Positions 7,578 to 14,973 of a stretch of 40,242 nucleotides of DNA are shown here, piece by piece. The translations under genes were made by a program, and so were the position numbers. A model generated the notes under the pieces. That model did no database searches. It saw nothing but the letters and a program-made list of their open reading frames with translations, and was not told where the DNA came from. The stretch is from Opitutaceae bacterium (lineage in GTDB: Bacteria > Verrucomicrobiota > Verrucomicrobiia > Opitutales > Opitutaceae), in assembly GCA_005792355.1 (NCBI GenBank), contig SXSC01000149.1:1-40242 (forward strand), in the 5' to 3' direction. Numbering within the stretch: the stretch's first letter is position 1; each line of letters starts with the position of its first letter.

Positions 7578-10500
7578 ATGCTTCCGCGCAATCCACTGCT
7601 GCAACTCGTCCCGTCGCGGGTGCTCGCGGCGGTGGAGCGAGTTCAGGCGTTGGTGTGGCGCCCGGTGGCACCGCTGCCCACTGAAGCGACCCGCGCTTCC
7701 GCCGAGCATCGTCCGCTTGCCAGCGCACACCGCGAACCCCGGGTTCCCCGGCGCAGCCCGCACTACTGGGGGAAACTGTTCGATCAGCGCTGGGTGCGCG
7801 TGCCACTGCCGCGGTCACGACCGGCGGGTTCCCACTTTCTCGAGTGGCGCGACCAGGGCGAAGCCACCCTCTATGTCGATGGCGTGCCGCACTACGGTTT
7901 CGACGTGGCGCACCGGTATTGTCCGCTGCCGCGCGGCACCCGCGAGGTCTGGCTGGAATGCCTCTGCGTCCGCAGCGCCATCTGGCATCCCGACGCCGCC
8001 GCGGGACTCGATCGCGCAGGCAGCCGCTGTGAGGGCGCGTGGCTGGTCGCGCGCGACGAACTGGCGTGGCGCGTTTTCCACGATCTCAACGTGCTCGCCG
8101 AGTTGATGACCGAGGAGCGCAAGGCGAACTTCCCCACACAGCACACCTTCGATCGATTCCGGCACCAGCCACCGGTCGAACAAGTGAGCGTGCTCTACCG
8201 TCGCTTGCTCCGGCTGCTCGACGAGGCGGTCGATGCCTTTGACACCGGTGGTCTCGACGCGCTGGGAAAAAAGCTCCGCCTCATCTATCGCGAGCTGCGC
8301 AGCGACACGCTCGCGCTTGAGGCCGTGCTCACCGGTCACGCGCACATCGATCTTGTCTGGCTCTGGCCCGAACGGGTGGGAGAAGCCAAGGCCGTCCACA
8401 GTTTCGCGACCGCGGACCGTTTGATGGATCTCTATCCGGAGTTTCGCTTCGCCTACAGCCAGACGGCGAGCTACGCGGCGGTCGCGCGCCGGTCGCCGGA
8501 ATTGCACCGGCGGGTGCTGCGTCGCATCCGAGAGAAAAAGTGGGAGGCCACTGGCGCGCTCGAGGTCGAGTCCGACACGATGCTGCCCTGCGGCGAGGCG
8601 CTCGCGCGCAGTTTCCTGCTCGGGCAGGAGGCGTTTGCCCGGCTGCGTGGCGGGCGGCCCTCACGGCTGCTCTGGCTGCCGGATGTGTTCGGCTATTCCG
8701 GCTGCCTGCCGCAGCTCATGCGGCAGTGCGGCGTGGACTATTTCTTCACAACGAAGATGACGTGGGGCGCGATCACGAAATTCCCGTACAGCTCGTTTGT
8801 CTGGCGCGGTGACGACGGCAGCGAGGTCGTCGCGCACATCGTCAGCCAGCCCGTCGGCTACAACGGCAAGACCACCCTTGCGGAGTTGAAGGGCCACGCG
8901 CTCGGTCACCGGCAAAGCGACGTGCATCGGGAGTTTCTTGCGCCGACCGGCTGGGGTGACGGTGGCGGCGGCCCGACCGAGGAGATGTGCGAACGCGCAC
9001 GCCGGATGGCGAACCTTGCGGCCGTGCCCCGCGTGAAGTGGGGTGGCGTGGAGCCGTTCTTCGACCGCCTCGCAAAACTTACCCCGCAGCTCCCGACCTT
9101 CCAGGGCGAATGTTACCTTGAGTATCATCGCGGAGTTTTCACGACCCACGGTGGCGTGAAGGCCGCGTTCCGCGGACTCGAACGCGCACTGCAAATCCAG
9201 GAAGCCGCCGCGTGCGCCACCGGTGCGGGGCCAATCGATGCGCATGCCTGGCGGCGGCTCGTGTTCGCGCAGTTCCACGATTACATCCCCGGCAGTTCCG
9301 TGCCGGATGTCTACCGCGAGGGCGTGGCCGAACATCGCCGGCTGGCCGCCGCGGCGGAATCGGCGGCCAAAACGAGTTTGAGCCGGACCAACGGCGGACC
9401 GTGCCTCTTCAATCCGACTCCGCATGCCCGCACCGAGGTCGTGCGCGTGGGCCGCGCCTTCCGCGCGGTTCAGCTCCCACCGCTCACCGGCCGGCCGCTC
9501 GACGAGTGCGTGATCGCGGAGTCGCCGCGTCGGGCCAAGGCGGCTGGCCTCACGCTGGAGAACGGTCTGGTTGTCGCGCGCTTTGGCCCCGATGGCTGCT
9601 TGCGAAGCCTGGCGATCGACGGACACGGATTGCAATTGGGCAGGGGCGCCGGGGCTTTGTGGGTTTATCCGGACCGGCCCGCCTTGTTCGAGGCGTGGGA
9701 TATCGATCGGCAAACCCTCGCGCTTGGGCAGCCGCTCGGCCGGCCGATTTCGGTCAGCCTCCAAAACACCGCCGACGGCGCCGCGTTGATCGTCACGCAC
9801 CAGGCCGGGAAGAAATCCCAGATCGCGGTCCGCTTCACACTTCGCCCCGGCGAACGCAGTCTGCGCGTGACGATCACCGCCGACTGGCACGAGCCCCACA
9901 CGCTCGTGAAAATGATCTTTCCCACGCGCTACGCCGGACGCACCGCGCGATTCGGCGGGCCGTTCGGCAGCGTGCTGCGCAGTCAGCAACCCGGACGTCC
10001 GCAGGATGAGGCGATGTGGGAAGTGCCCGGCAGCCGCTGGGCCGCCGTCACCGACGAGGGCGAACACGATGGGCTTTTCGTCGTCACCGATTCGAAATAC
10101 GGTTTTTCCGCACGCGACGGCGCGCTCGGCGTGAGCCTGCTCCGCACCGTGCCCGTGACAGGCTTCGATCAAAAGCACGCTGCCTCCTACACGCATTCTC
10201 TGCTCCGCGAGCCCAACGTGCCGCAACTCGCGGACCTCGGTCGGCACGAAATCAAGCTCGCGATCGGACGCTACGACACGTGGGCGCCGCGCGAGCAACA
10301 TCCCGCCGCGCTCGCCGAGACGCTTTTTACGCCACTCGTGCCGTATCGCGGTCTCGCAGTGGATGGTGGGCTCCTCGGCCTCAGCGGTGCGCTTTCGCTC
10401 CAACCCTGTTGGGCGAAGCCGCTGGGGCGGGACCGGTGGCTCCTGCGGTTGCACGAAACGCTCGGTCGCCGCGGCGTCGCGCAACTCGATCTCGCGCCGG

Positions 10501-10616
10501 GTTGGTCCGCGCGCCTCACGGACTTGGCGGAGAAACCCGGCCGGCGCCTGTCCAATGGCCAGATGACGTTTCGCCCCTATGAAGTTGTCAGTGTGCTCCT
10601 GACCGCACAGCGCTGA
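7578..10616 (+). CDS. GH38 alpha-mannosidase
   Basis: A 1012-residue glycoside hydrolase family 38 enzyme, removing alpha-linked mannose. The zinc site motif GHAHIDLVWLWP (253-264) supplies His256 and Asp258. The nucleophile Asp369 is in LLWLPDVFGYSG, and further zinc and active-site residues are His567-Asp568 in FAQFHDYIPGSS. An N-terminal lectin-like beta domain (about 55-180) precedes the barrel and a long beta-sandwich region (600-1012) follows, as in class II cytosolic or bacterial GH38. No signal peptide is evident, so it probably acts in the cytoplasm on imported oligosaccharides. It lies 63 bp after the DUF4038 gene, with no recognisable ribosome-binding site. It is followed directly by decayed genes. 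Confidence 0.9.
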   Translation: MLPRNPLLQLVPSRVLAAVERVQALVWRPVAPLPTEATRASAEHRPLASAHREPRVPRRSPHYWGKLFDQRWVRVPLPRSRPAGSHFLEWRDQGEATLYVDGVPHYGFDVAHRYCPLPRGTREVWLECLCVRSAIWHPDAAAGLDRAGSRCEGAWLVARDELAWRVFHDLNVLAELMTEERKANFPTQHTFDRFRHQPPVEQVSVLYRRLLRLLDEAVDAFDTGGLDALGKKLRLIYRELRSDTLALEAVLTGHAHIDLVWLWPERVGEAKAVHSFATADRLMDLYPEFRFAYSQTASYAAVARRSPELHRRVLRRIREKKWEATGALEVESDTMLPCGEALARSFLLGQEAFARLRGGRPSRLLWLPDVFGYSGCLPQLMRQCGVDYFFTTKMTWGAITKFPYSSFVWRGDDGSEVVAHIVSQPVGYNGKTTLAELKGHALGHRQSDVHREFLAPTGWGDGGGGPTEEMCERARRMANLAAVPRVKWGGVEPFFDRLAKLTPQLPTFQGECYLEYHRGVFTTHGGVKAAFRGLERALQIQEAAACATGAGPIDAHAWRRLVFAQFHDYIPGSSVPDVYREGVAEHRRLAAAAESAAKTSLSRTNGGPCLFNPTPHARTEVVRVGRAFRAVQLPPLTGRPLDECVIAESPRRAKAAGLTLENGLVVARFGPDGCLRSLAIDGHGLQLGRGAGALWVYPDRPALFEAWDIDRQTLALGQPLGRPISVSLQNTADGAALIVTHQAGKKSQIAVRFTLRPGERSLRVTITADWHEPHTLVKMIFPTRYAGRTARFGGPFGSVLRSQQPGRPQDEAMWEVPGSRWAAVTDEGEHDGLFVVTDSKYGFSARDGALGVSLLRTVPVTGFDQKHAASYTHSLLREPNVPQLADLGRHEIKLAIGRYDTWAPREQHPAALAETLFTPLVPYRGLAVDGGLLGLSGALSLQPCWAKPLGRDRWLLRLHETLGRRGVAQLDLAPGWSARLTDLAEKPGRRLSNGQMTFRPYEVVSVLLTAQR

Positions 10617-10621
10617 TCGAC

Positions 10622-10977
10622 CAGAGAACGGGCGGGGAAGTCGGGCCCTTCCTTGCCATCGAGCAGGCGTGCCTTGCTCAAGTCATCGGCGACGAAGACC
10701 GCACCCGGGTTTTCGCCTGGTCGCATGTCCTCGGCTTTACGGCCAACGCGCTGGGTGCATTGTTCGGCGGCTGGTTGGCCGGGGCGCTGCAGACGCAAGG
10801 CTGGAGCGAGGTGGCCAGTTATCGCGTGCTGCTCTGGTCCCATGCGGCGGGTGGCGTCCTGCTCCTGGGTGTATTCGCTTTTTCGTGATCGGGGGAGGGC
10901 TGAAGGCCGTCTACGACCTTATCCTCTGGCGGACATTCGCCGCGATCAAACCGCCGGAAGAAAAAGCCCGGCCATGA
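10622..10977 (+). pseudogene. MFS transporter remnant, truncated and frameshifted
   Basis: Read without a start codon, the frame from 10622 to the stop at 10886-10888 gives a typical MFS segment: EVGPFLAIEQACLAQVIGDE, RTRVFAWSHVLGF, then ALGALFGGWLAGA, the end of an N-terminal six-helix half. The next frame continues to a stop at 10975-10977 with VIGGGLKAVYDLILWRTF and KPPEE, which looks like an MFS C-terminus. The N-terminal part and most of the second half are missing, and the two pieces are in different frames. This is a decayed transporter for the adjacent sugar cluster. Confidence 0.7.
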
Positions 10978-11020
10978 CTTATCGCAACGTCGGTCGCACC
11001 GGCCTCGACTCCGCGCCCAG
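10974..11020 (+). pseudogene. Aldo/keto reductase N-terminal scrap
   Basis: ATG 10974 overlaps the MFS remnant's stop (ATGA) and encodes MTYRNVGRTGLDSAP, the standard N-terminus of aldo/keto reductases, before the sequence switches to DUF486 and a stop arrives. About 15 of 300 or more residues remain. The preserved ATGA overlap suggests the intact ancestor had a translationally coupled MFS-AKR pair. Confidence 0.5.
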
Positions 11021-11161
11021 TTGAGGATCATCCAGGAGGTCATCACGCTCGCGGTCTTCGTGAGCTTCGCGTGGGTCGTGCTCAAGGAGTAGCTCACCTG
11101 GAATTACGCGGTGAGTTTCGTCTTTTTACTGCTGGCCGCGTATTTCGCGACAGCGTTCAAA
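11018..11161 (+). pseudogene. DUF486 membrane protein, C-terminal remnant with internal stop
   Basis: The frame from 11018 reads QLRIIQEVITLAVFVSFAWV, then VLKE, an in-frame TAG at 11090-11092, then LTWNYAVSFVF and LLLAAYFATAF. This matches the last two transmembrane helices of small DUF486 (DMT-family) proteins, where the consensus has KEPLRWN at the TAG position, so Pro has become stop. The first half is gone. The frame runs on to 11182 and overlaps the end of the convergent Gfo/Idh gene. Confidence 0.65.
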
Positions 11162-12221
11162 CCAACGGATTCGCCTCCCTGAACCCGCCGACTTCCTTCA
11201 CGACCTTGCCGGACTTGATCGATTCGTAGCAGCCATAGACGAGGCGGAGGGTTTTCAAGTTGTCCGCGCCGGTGGTTTCAGCGGGGGCCGCGCCGCGGAG
11301 GCCGGCGAGGAGATTGCGCTGCGCGGCGACGATGCTCGCGTGGACGACGCCGTAGCGTGGGTCGGCCCACTTGTAGCGCGGCGGCGGGTGGCGGGTGGTT
11401 TTTGTGCCCCGTTTGGTGACGACTCGGATCGTGAAGTCGCGCTCTAGGGAGACCGAGGCATCCTCGCCCTCGACCGTGATGAAAGCCTGGGGAAAACACT
11501 CGCCGTTCACGCGCGAGGCGTAGCTGAGATTGGTGTAAACGGTCATGCCGTTTTTCATCCCGAAGAGCACGGAGGCGGCGTCCTCGCCCTTGATGCCACG
11601 GGCCACGCTGTGAGCCCGAGCGTAGAGCGTATCGGCCTCGCCAAAAAGGAACCGCATCGCGTCGAAGAGATGCGTACCCATGTCGGCGAGCATGAACTGC
11701 GGGAGGTCGGCGAGAAACGGCTGGTTCTGAAAAACGGGAAAACTGTTCGAGTAGTTGATATGCGCTCGCCAGATTTTTCCGAGCGGAGCCTTTTTCATCG
11801 CAGCGGCGAACGCGCGGATCTGTGGCTGCCAGCGCCAGTTTTCGTTGATGAGGAGCTTCACCTTCCGTTTCCGGCAGTGGGCGACCATGGCAGCGGCGCT
11901 GGCGAAGTCGGTCGCCATTGGCTTCTGGCAGACAACGTCGAGCCCGCGGTCGGCGGCGAGACGAGTCATCGTCGCGTGCTGCTCGACGGCCGTGACGATG
12001 TCCACGAAGTCGAGGCGCTCGGCCTCGAGCATCCGGGCGTAGTCGTCGTAAACGCGGTCAGCCGGGATGCCGAAGGCGGCGGCGAGTTTCTCGGCCTTGG
12101 CGCGGGTGCGGTTGTAGATGGCGATGCACTCGCAACCGGGGAGTTCGCGCCAGCCGTGGAGCTGGTAGTGCGACCAGAAGCCGGCGCCGGCGAGGGCGAA
12201 GCGGAGGGGAGGTTTTTTCAT
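11157..12221 (-). CDS. Gfo/Idh/MocA-family oxidoreductase
   Basis: A 354-residue NAD(P)-dependent sugar dehydrogenase of the Gfo/Idh/MocA family. The Rossmann motif AGAGFWSHY is near residue 11. The signature usually written EKP is QKP here (VVCQKPMA, about 99), keeping the catalytic Lys. DMGTHLFDAMRF (about 180) carries the D-x-x-x-H active-site pair. There is no signal peptide, so it is cytoplasmic. The gene is divergent from the small unknown gene at 12351 and separated from it by an AT-rich spacer. Its 3' end runs into the DUF486 relic. Such enzymes oxidise a ring or side hydroxyl of sugars or inositols, sometimes as the first step of oxidative glycoside cleavage. Confidence 0.88.
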   Translation of the reverse strand: MKKPPLRFALAGAGFWSHYQLHGWRELPGCECIAIYNRTRAKAEKLAAAFGIPADRVYDDYARMLEAERLDFVDIVTAVEQHATMTRLAADRGLDVVCQKPMATDFASAAAMVAHCRKRKVKLLINENWRWQPQIRAFAAAMKKAPLGKIWRAHINYSNSFPVFQNQPFLADLPQFMLADMGTHLFDAMRFLFGEADTLYARAHSVARGIKGEDAASVLFGMKNGMTVYTNLSYASRVNGECFPQAFITVEGEDASVSLERDFTIRVVTKRGTKTTRHPPPRYKWADPRYGVVHASIVAAQRNLLAGLRGAAPAETTGADNLKTLRLVYGCYESIKSGKVVKEVGGFREANPLV

Positions 12222-12350
12222 GCGGAGAGTGGGGAAAACACGTGTGAATTAAAGCAAAGAAAAAATAAGAAAAGCAAAATTAACATTGACGAAAGAAATT
12301 TGTCTCCGTTGCGTGCCGGCGACCGATCACACCCGTTTTCAACCCAAAAC
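12222..12350. promoter_or_regulatory. Divergent promoter region, AT-rich
   Basis: A 129-bp spacer between divergent genes contains an unusually AT-rich block (about 12245-12300) in otherwise GC-rich DNA. TTGACG at 12286-12291 could be a -35 box for the plus strand, but no convincing -10 box is seen at the right distance. It is called on layout and composition only. Confidence 0.35.
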
Positions 12351-12758
12351 ATGAGCGCAAAATATCCCGGTCCCATCCAACTTCATGCCGACTTCAACGT
12401 CGACCTCAGCCGCGAAAAGGAGTTCTTGGCCGCGTATGAGAACTTCAAGAAGATCGTCGCCAAGGCGGCGGGCTTTCGCGCCTGCCGGTTGCTGAAGATC
12501 CGACCGGTGGACGAGCACGAGCACGCGGCTGAGGAACGCTGGAAGAAACTGCCTGGTGGCGCACATCCCGCGCAGATCGGAAAAACGCCCGATGGGTTGA
12601 TTTACCGGCTGGTCCAAGAGTGGGATTCAGAAGACGCGCGTTGGAAATGGAATCCGACGGAGGATCACCACCACGCCTGGCACCCGTTGGAACAACCGCT
12701 GAAGCGAGCCAGCAACGGCTACCTCTTCACGGCGTATCTTTTCGACGTGAAAGGCTGA
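12351..12758 (+). CDS. Hypothetical small protein
   Basis: A 135-residue soluble protein, not recognised. It starts at ATG 12351, 129 bp from the divergent Gfo/Idh gene, and begins MSAKYPGPIQLHADFNVDLS. It has an amphipathic helix (FLAAYENFKKIVAKAAGF), a charged middle rich in His and Glu, and a C-terminal aromatic segment with three consecutive His (EDHHHAWHP). No signal peptide or membrane segment is present. The size and beta-helix-beta pattern would allow a dimeric alpha/beta-barrel (ABM-like) fold, but this is a guess. It is preferred over the longer in-frame ORF because the upstream part is antisense to the Gfo/Idh gene. Confidence 0.6.
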   Translation: MSAKYPGPIQLHADFNVDLSREKEFLAAYENFKKIVAKAAGFRACRLLKIRPVDEHEHAAEERWKKLPGGAHPAQIGKTPDGLIYRLVQEWDSEDARWKWNPTEDHHHAWHPLEQPLKRASNGYLFTAYLFDVKG

Positions 12759-12904
12759 GCGGGCTCGCCCTGGGGAAAGAAGTCCCCGTGTCCGGCTCCG
12801 GAAATCTTCCGGCCAAACCTCCGGAATTGAGACGGAAAAATTTCCCGAACCCGCCGCCAGCCGTCTTAATCGCCGCGTTCGTGGCATCTTTTTTTGGATG
12901 GGGT

Positions 12905-13014
12905 CATTCCGCTGTCATGGGATTGGTCTTGGTTCCTGGTCTTGGTCTCCCGCAGATTTCGAGAGACCACAGATGGTCGGTATTCTGCTCTGGCATCTGT
13001 GGCCTTTCTGAATC
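12905..13014. repeat. 110-bp interspersed repeat, copy 1
   Basis: This segment matches 14535-14644 in the same orientation and at the same length with no gap; by hand I count about 11 mismatches. It contains an imperfect 20-bp inverted repeat around a loop of about 20 nt, with the core CCACAGAT pairing to ATCTGTGG. It lies in the 415-bp gene-free stretch before the DUF1080 gene, which otherwise holds only a small hairpin (CCGGAA-ATC-TTCCGG at 12798-12812). Confidence 0.8.
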
Positions 13015-13173
13015 TGGGGGAGGTCCTTCATTTCGGTCGGTGAGATCCGCTTCGAATCCGTGGGGCTATCCTGGAGTCCTCTTCGCGGTTTTGACCCACT
13101 CCTCCCATCGGTCCGCACCGCCGTGAATTCGGCGTTGCGCGATGCGACGCGTTGGCGCTTGGCTGGCCGGCGC

Positions 13174-13962
13174 ATGAAAACCTTGCTCCTGCTGCTCCTG
13201 GCCCCGGCGTTCGTCGCGAGCGCGGCCGAACCCACGAAAAAGTCCGAACCAAAAAAAGAAAAACCCTTCACCCCCGGCGGCATCTACCGCCAGGGCGACA
13301 TGGAACGGCCCCGACCATCGATCGTCGCGCCACCCTCCGCACCCGGCCGGCCGCCGGGCGACGCCATCGTGCTCTTCGACGGCAAGGACCTTTCGCAATT
13401 CAAGCGCCAGCCGCGCAAGGACGATCCCAATCCCTCCGATGCTCCGAAATGGAAGATTGAAAACGGCTACGCCGAGGTCGCACCGAAATCAGGTGCCATC
13501 GCCACCCGCGCGAAGTTCGGCTCCAGCCAGATTCACATCGAGTGGGCCACGCCGGCCGAGGTGAAGGGCCACAGCCAGGGTCGGGGCAACAGCGGTGTGC
13601 TGCTCGAAGGCTGGGGGGAGGTGCAAGTGCTCGATTCGTTTGAGAACGACACCTATCCCGACGGCCAGGCGGCGGCCATCTACAGCAATTATCCCCCGCT
13701 GGTGAACGTCAGCCGCAAGCCCGGCGAATGGCAGAGCTACGATATCATCTGTGAATGCGCGCGGCTCGACGCCAACGGCAAGGTGCTCTCGCCCGCCCGC
13801 CTCACGGTATTTCACAACGGCGTCATCATGCACCACGCCGTCGAGCGCCCGTTCACCGGCCAGGAATTCGGCTTCGCCCTGCAGGATCACAACAATCCGA
13901 CCCGCTTCCGCAACATCTGGGTGCGCCCGCTGCACCGGTATGATGAAAATGCGAAACGGTAG
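13174..13962 (+). CDS. Secreted DUF1080 protein (3-keto-disaccharide hydrolase domain)
   Basis: A 262-residue protein with a Sec signal peptide (KTLLLLLLAPAFVASAA) and a single DUF1080 domain (PF06439) over residues 65-255. This is a concanavalin-like beta-sandwich common in Verrucomicrobiota and Planctomycetes, and members hydrolyse or eliminate 3-keto-glycosides. The opening AIVLFDGKDLSQFK, the RGNSGVLLEGWGEVQVLDS stretch with the conserved GNSG-x-x-x-x segment, the SRKPGEWQSYDI segment and the end VEFRNIW-like FRNIWVRPL are all standard. A Lys/Pro-rich linker follows the signal. ATG 13174 gives the signal peptide. It stands alone between two copies of a 110-bp repeat. A partner Gfo/Idh dehydrogenase lies nearby on the other strand. 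Confidence 0.88.
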   Translation: MKTLLLLLLAPAFVASAAEPTKKSEPKKEKPFTPGGIYRQGDMERPRPSIVAPPSAPGRPPGDAIVLFDGKDLSQFKRQPRKDDPNPSDAPKWKIENGYAEVAPKSGAIATRAKFGSSQIHIEWATPAEVKGHSQGRGNSGVLLEGWGEVQVLDSFENDTYPDGQAAAIYSNYPPLVNVSRKPGEWQSYDIICECARLDANGKVLSPARLTVFHNGVIMHHAVERPFTGQEFGFALQDHNNPTRFRNIWVRPLHRYDENAKR

Positions 13963-14223
13963 CAGCCGGAAGGCCTCAGGCAAAGTTTGGCCGGAAAATT
14001 AGGCCGACGAGCCGTTGGCAAAAAAATGGCATCGGCGGCAACGTGGTTTCGATTTGCCGGGTAGTCGTGCGGCCGGTTGCCCGCCGAGTGTTCTGCGTCG
14101 GGCTAATCCCTGAAAACGGATGCCGTTTTTTCCTCAATGATGGCGGCAGCGATCCAATAATCTCCGGGCCAAGCGTGGTGCAAAATGGATTCATGCTTTC
14201 TCCGACCTCTGCGTGGTGTCCCG

Positions 14224-14277
14224 TCTCTGCGGTGCCACCTTCAGTTCAGTCGGCCCAAGCCTTTGACACCGCAGAGA
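14224..14277. repeat. Inverted repeat with CTCTGCGGTG arms
   Basis: TCTCTGCGGTG at 14224-14234 pairs perfectly with CACCGCAGAGA at 14267-14277, with partial pairing extending outward. The arms belong to a CGCAGAGA-rich motif that recurs nearby (CGCAGAGAA at about 14289). Confidence 0.6.
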
Positions 14278-14521
14278 CAGGGCCAAAACGCAGAGAATAC
14301 CATGCCAAGCATGGGAGATGGCAAAAAAGGAGTTGGCAAAAAAGACGAGGAACAGGTGCGAACGAAATCCTTTGAGCATCCTCCCTCTTGGGCAAGAGGG
14401 CCTGCCTGCGACGCCCCGGCCGGCCGGTCCGATGATCGGTCTTTTTTTGCCACCCATTTTTTTGCCCAAAGGATTGGTGGTTTGGGCCCAAGCCCCGACC
14501 AGGCAGGAGGATTCGGGTATT

Positions 14522-14546
14522 ATTCCTCTGTCCCCATTCCTCTGTC
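14522..14546. repeat. ATTCCTCTGTC tandem pair
   Basis: ATTCCTCTGTC occurs at 14522-14532 and again at 14536-14546, separated by CCC. The second unit overlaps the left edge of the 110-bp repeat. Confidence 0.65.
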
Positions 14547-14644
14547 ATGGGATTGGTCTTGGTTCCTGGTTTTGGCCTCCCGCAGATTCAGAGAGACCGC
14601 AGATGGTCGGCCTTCTGATTTAGCATCTGTGGCCTTTCTGAATC
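14535..14644. repeat. 110-bp interspersed repeat, copy 2
   Basis: The partner of 12905-13014. In this copy the 20-bp arms (about 14586-14605 and 14625-14644) pair with only three mismatches, two of which would be G-U in RNA. Conservation of the paired arms around a divergent loop suggests a structured element. Confidence 0.8.
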
Positions 14645-14973
14645 GCAGGCGAGTCCATTCCCCGTGGCCCTGGTCGCCTTTGGCACCGCCTCCGGCGGGT
14701 AAACTTGCCTCGGGGTGGCCAAGCGAGGGCGAGTGTTCACCAGTTTCCTCCTGTTCTGGTAGCTGGCGCGATTTACCCGCCATTTTTTTTGCCTCTGCCC
14801 GGACCGGCGCGGTGTTGTCCGCGGCCTTGCGCGCCGGAAAATCGGGACGACGACGGGCGTTTCGTCTTGTGGGCAAGGATCAAGTTTGCCCGCCGGTCGC
14901 GGGTTGCCCGTCGACTCCGCTCAGGGCCTTGAGCCTGCCGAAACGGCGGTCGCCGCGGTGCGTAGAACGCGGG

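Larger units (their letters stand above)
13963..14973. other. 1-kb gene-free mosaic of intergenic repeats
   Basis: No reading frame here looks like a protein. The stretch contains a TCTCTGCGGTG inverted pair, an ATTCCTCTGTC tandem, the second copy of the 110-bp repeat, several T-runs next to GCC (14450-14475, 14786-14794), and a near-palindrome CTCAGGGCCTTGAG at about 14921-14934. It ends at the 3' end of the HEAT-repeat gene. It looks like an accumulation site for REP-like elements. Confidence 0.6.

Noticed and set aside
5907..7763. 618-residue minus-strand open frame
   Set aside because: It is antisense to the SDR and DUF4038 genes, both of which carry full catalytic motifs.
12284..12315. 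Candidate sigma-70 promoter with TTGACG
   Set aside because: No acceptable -10 hexamer lies 16-18 bp downstream, so it is kept only as a weak note in the divergent promoter region.
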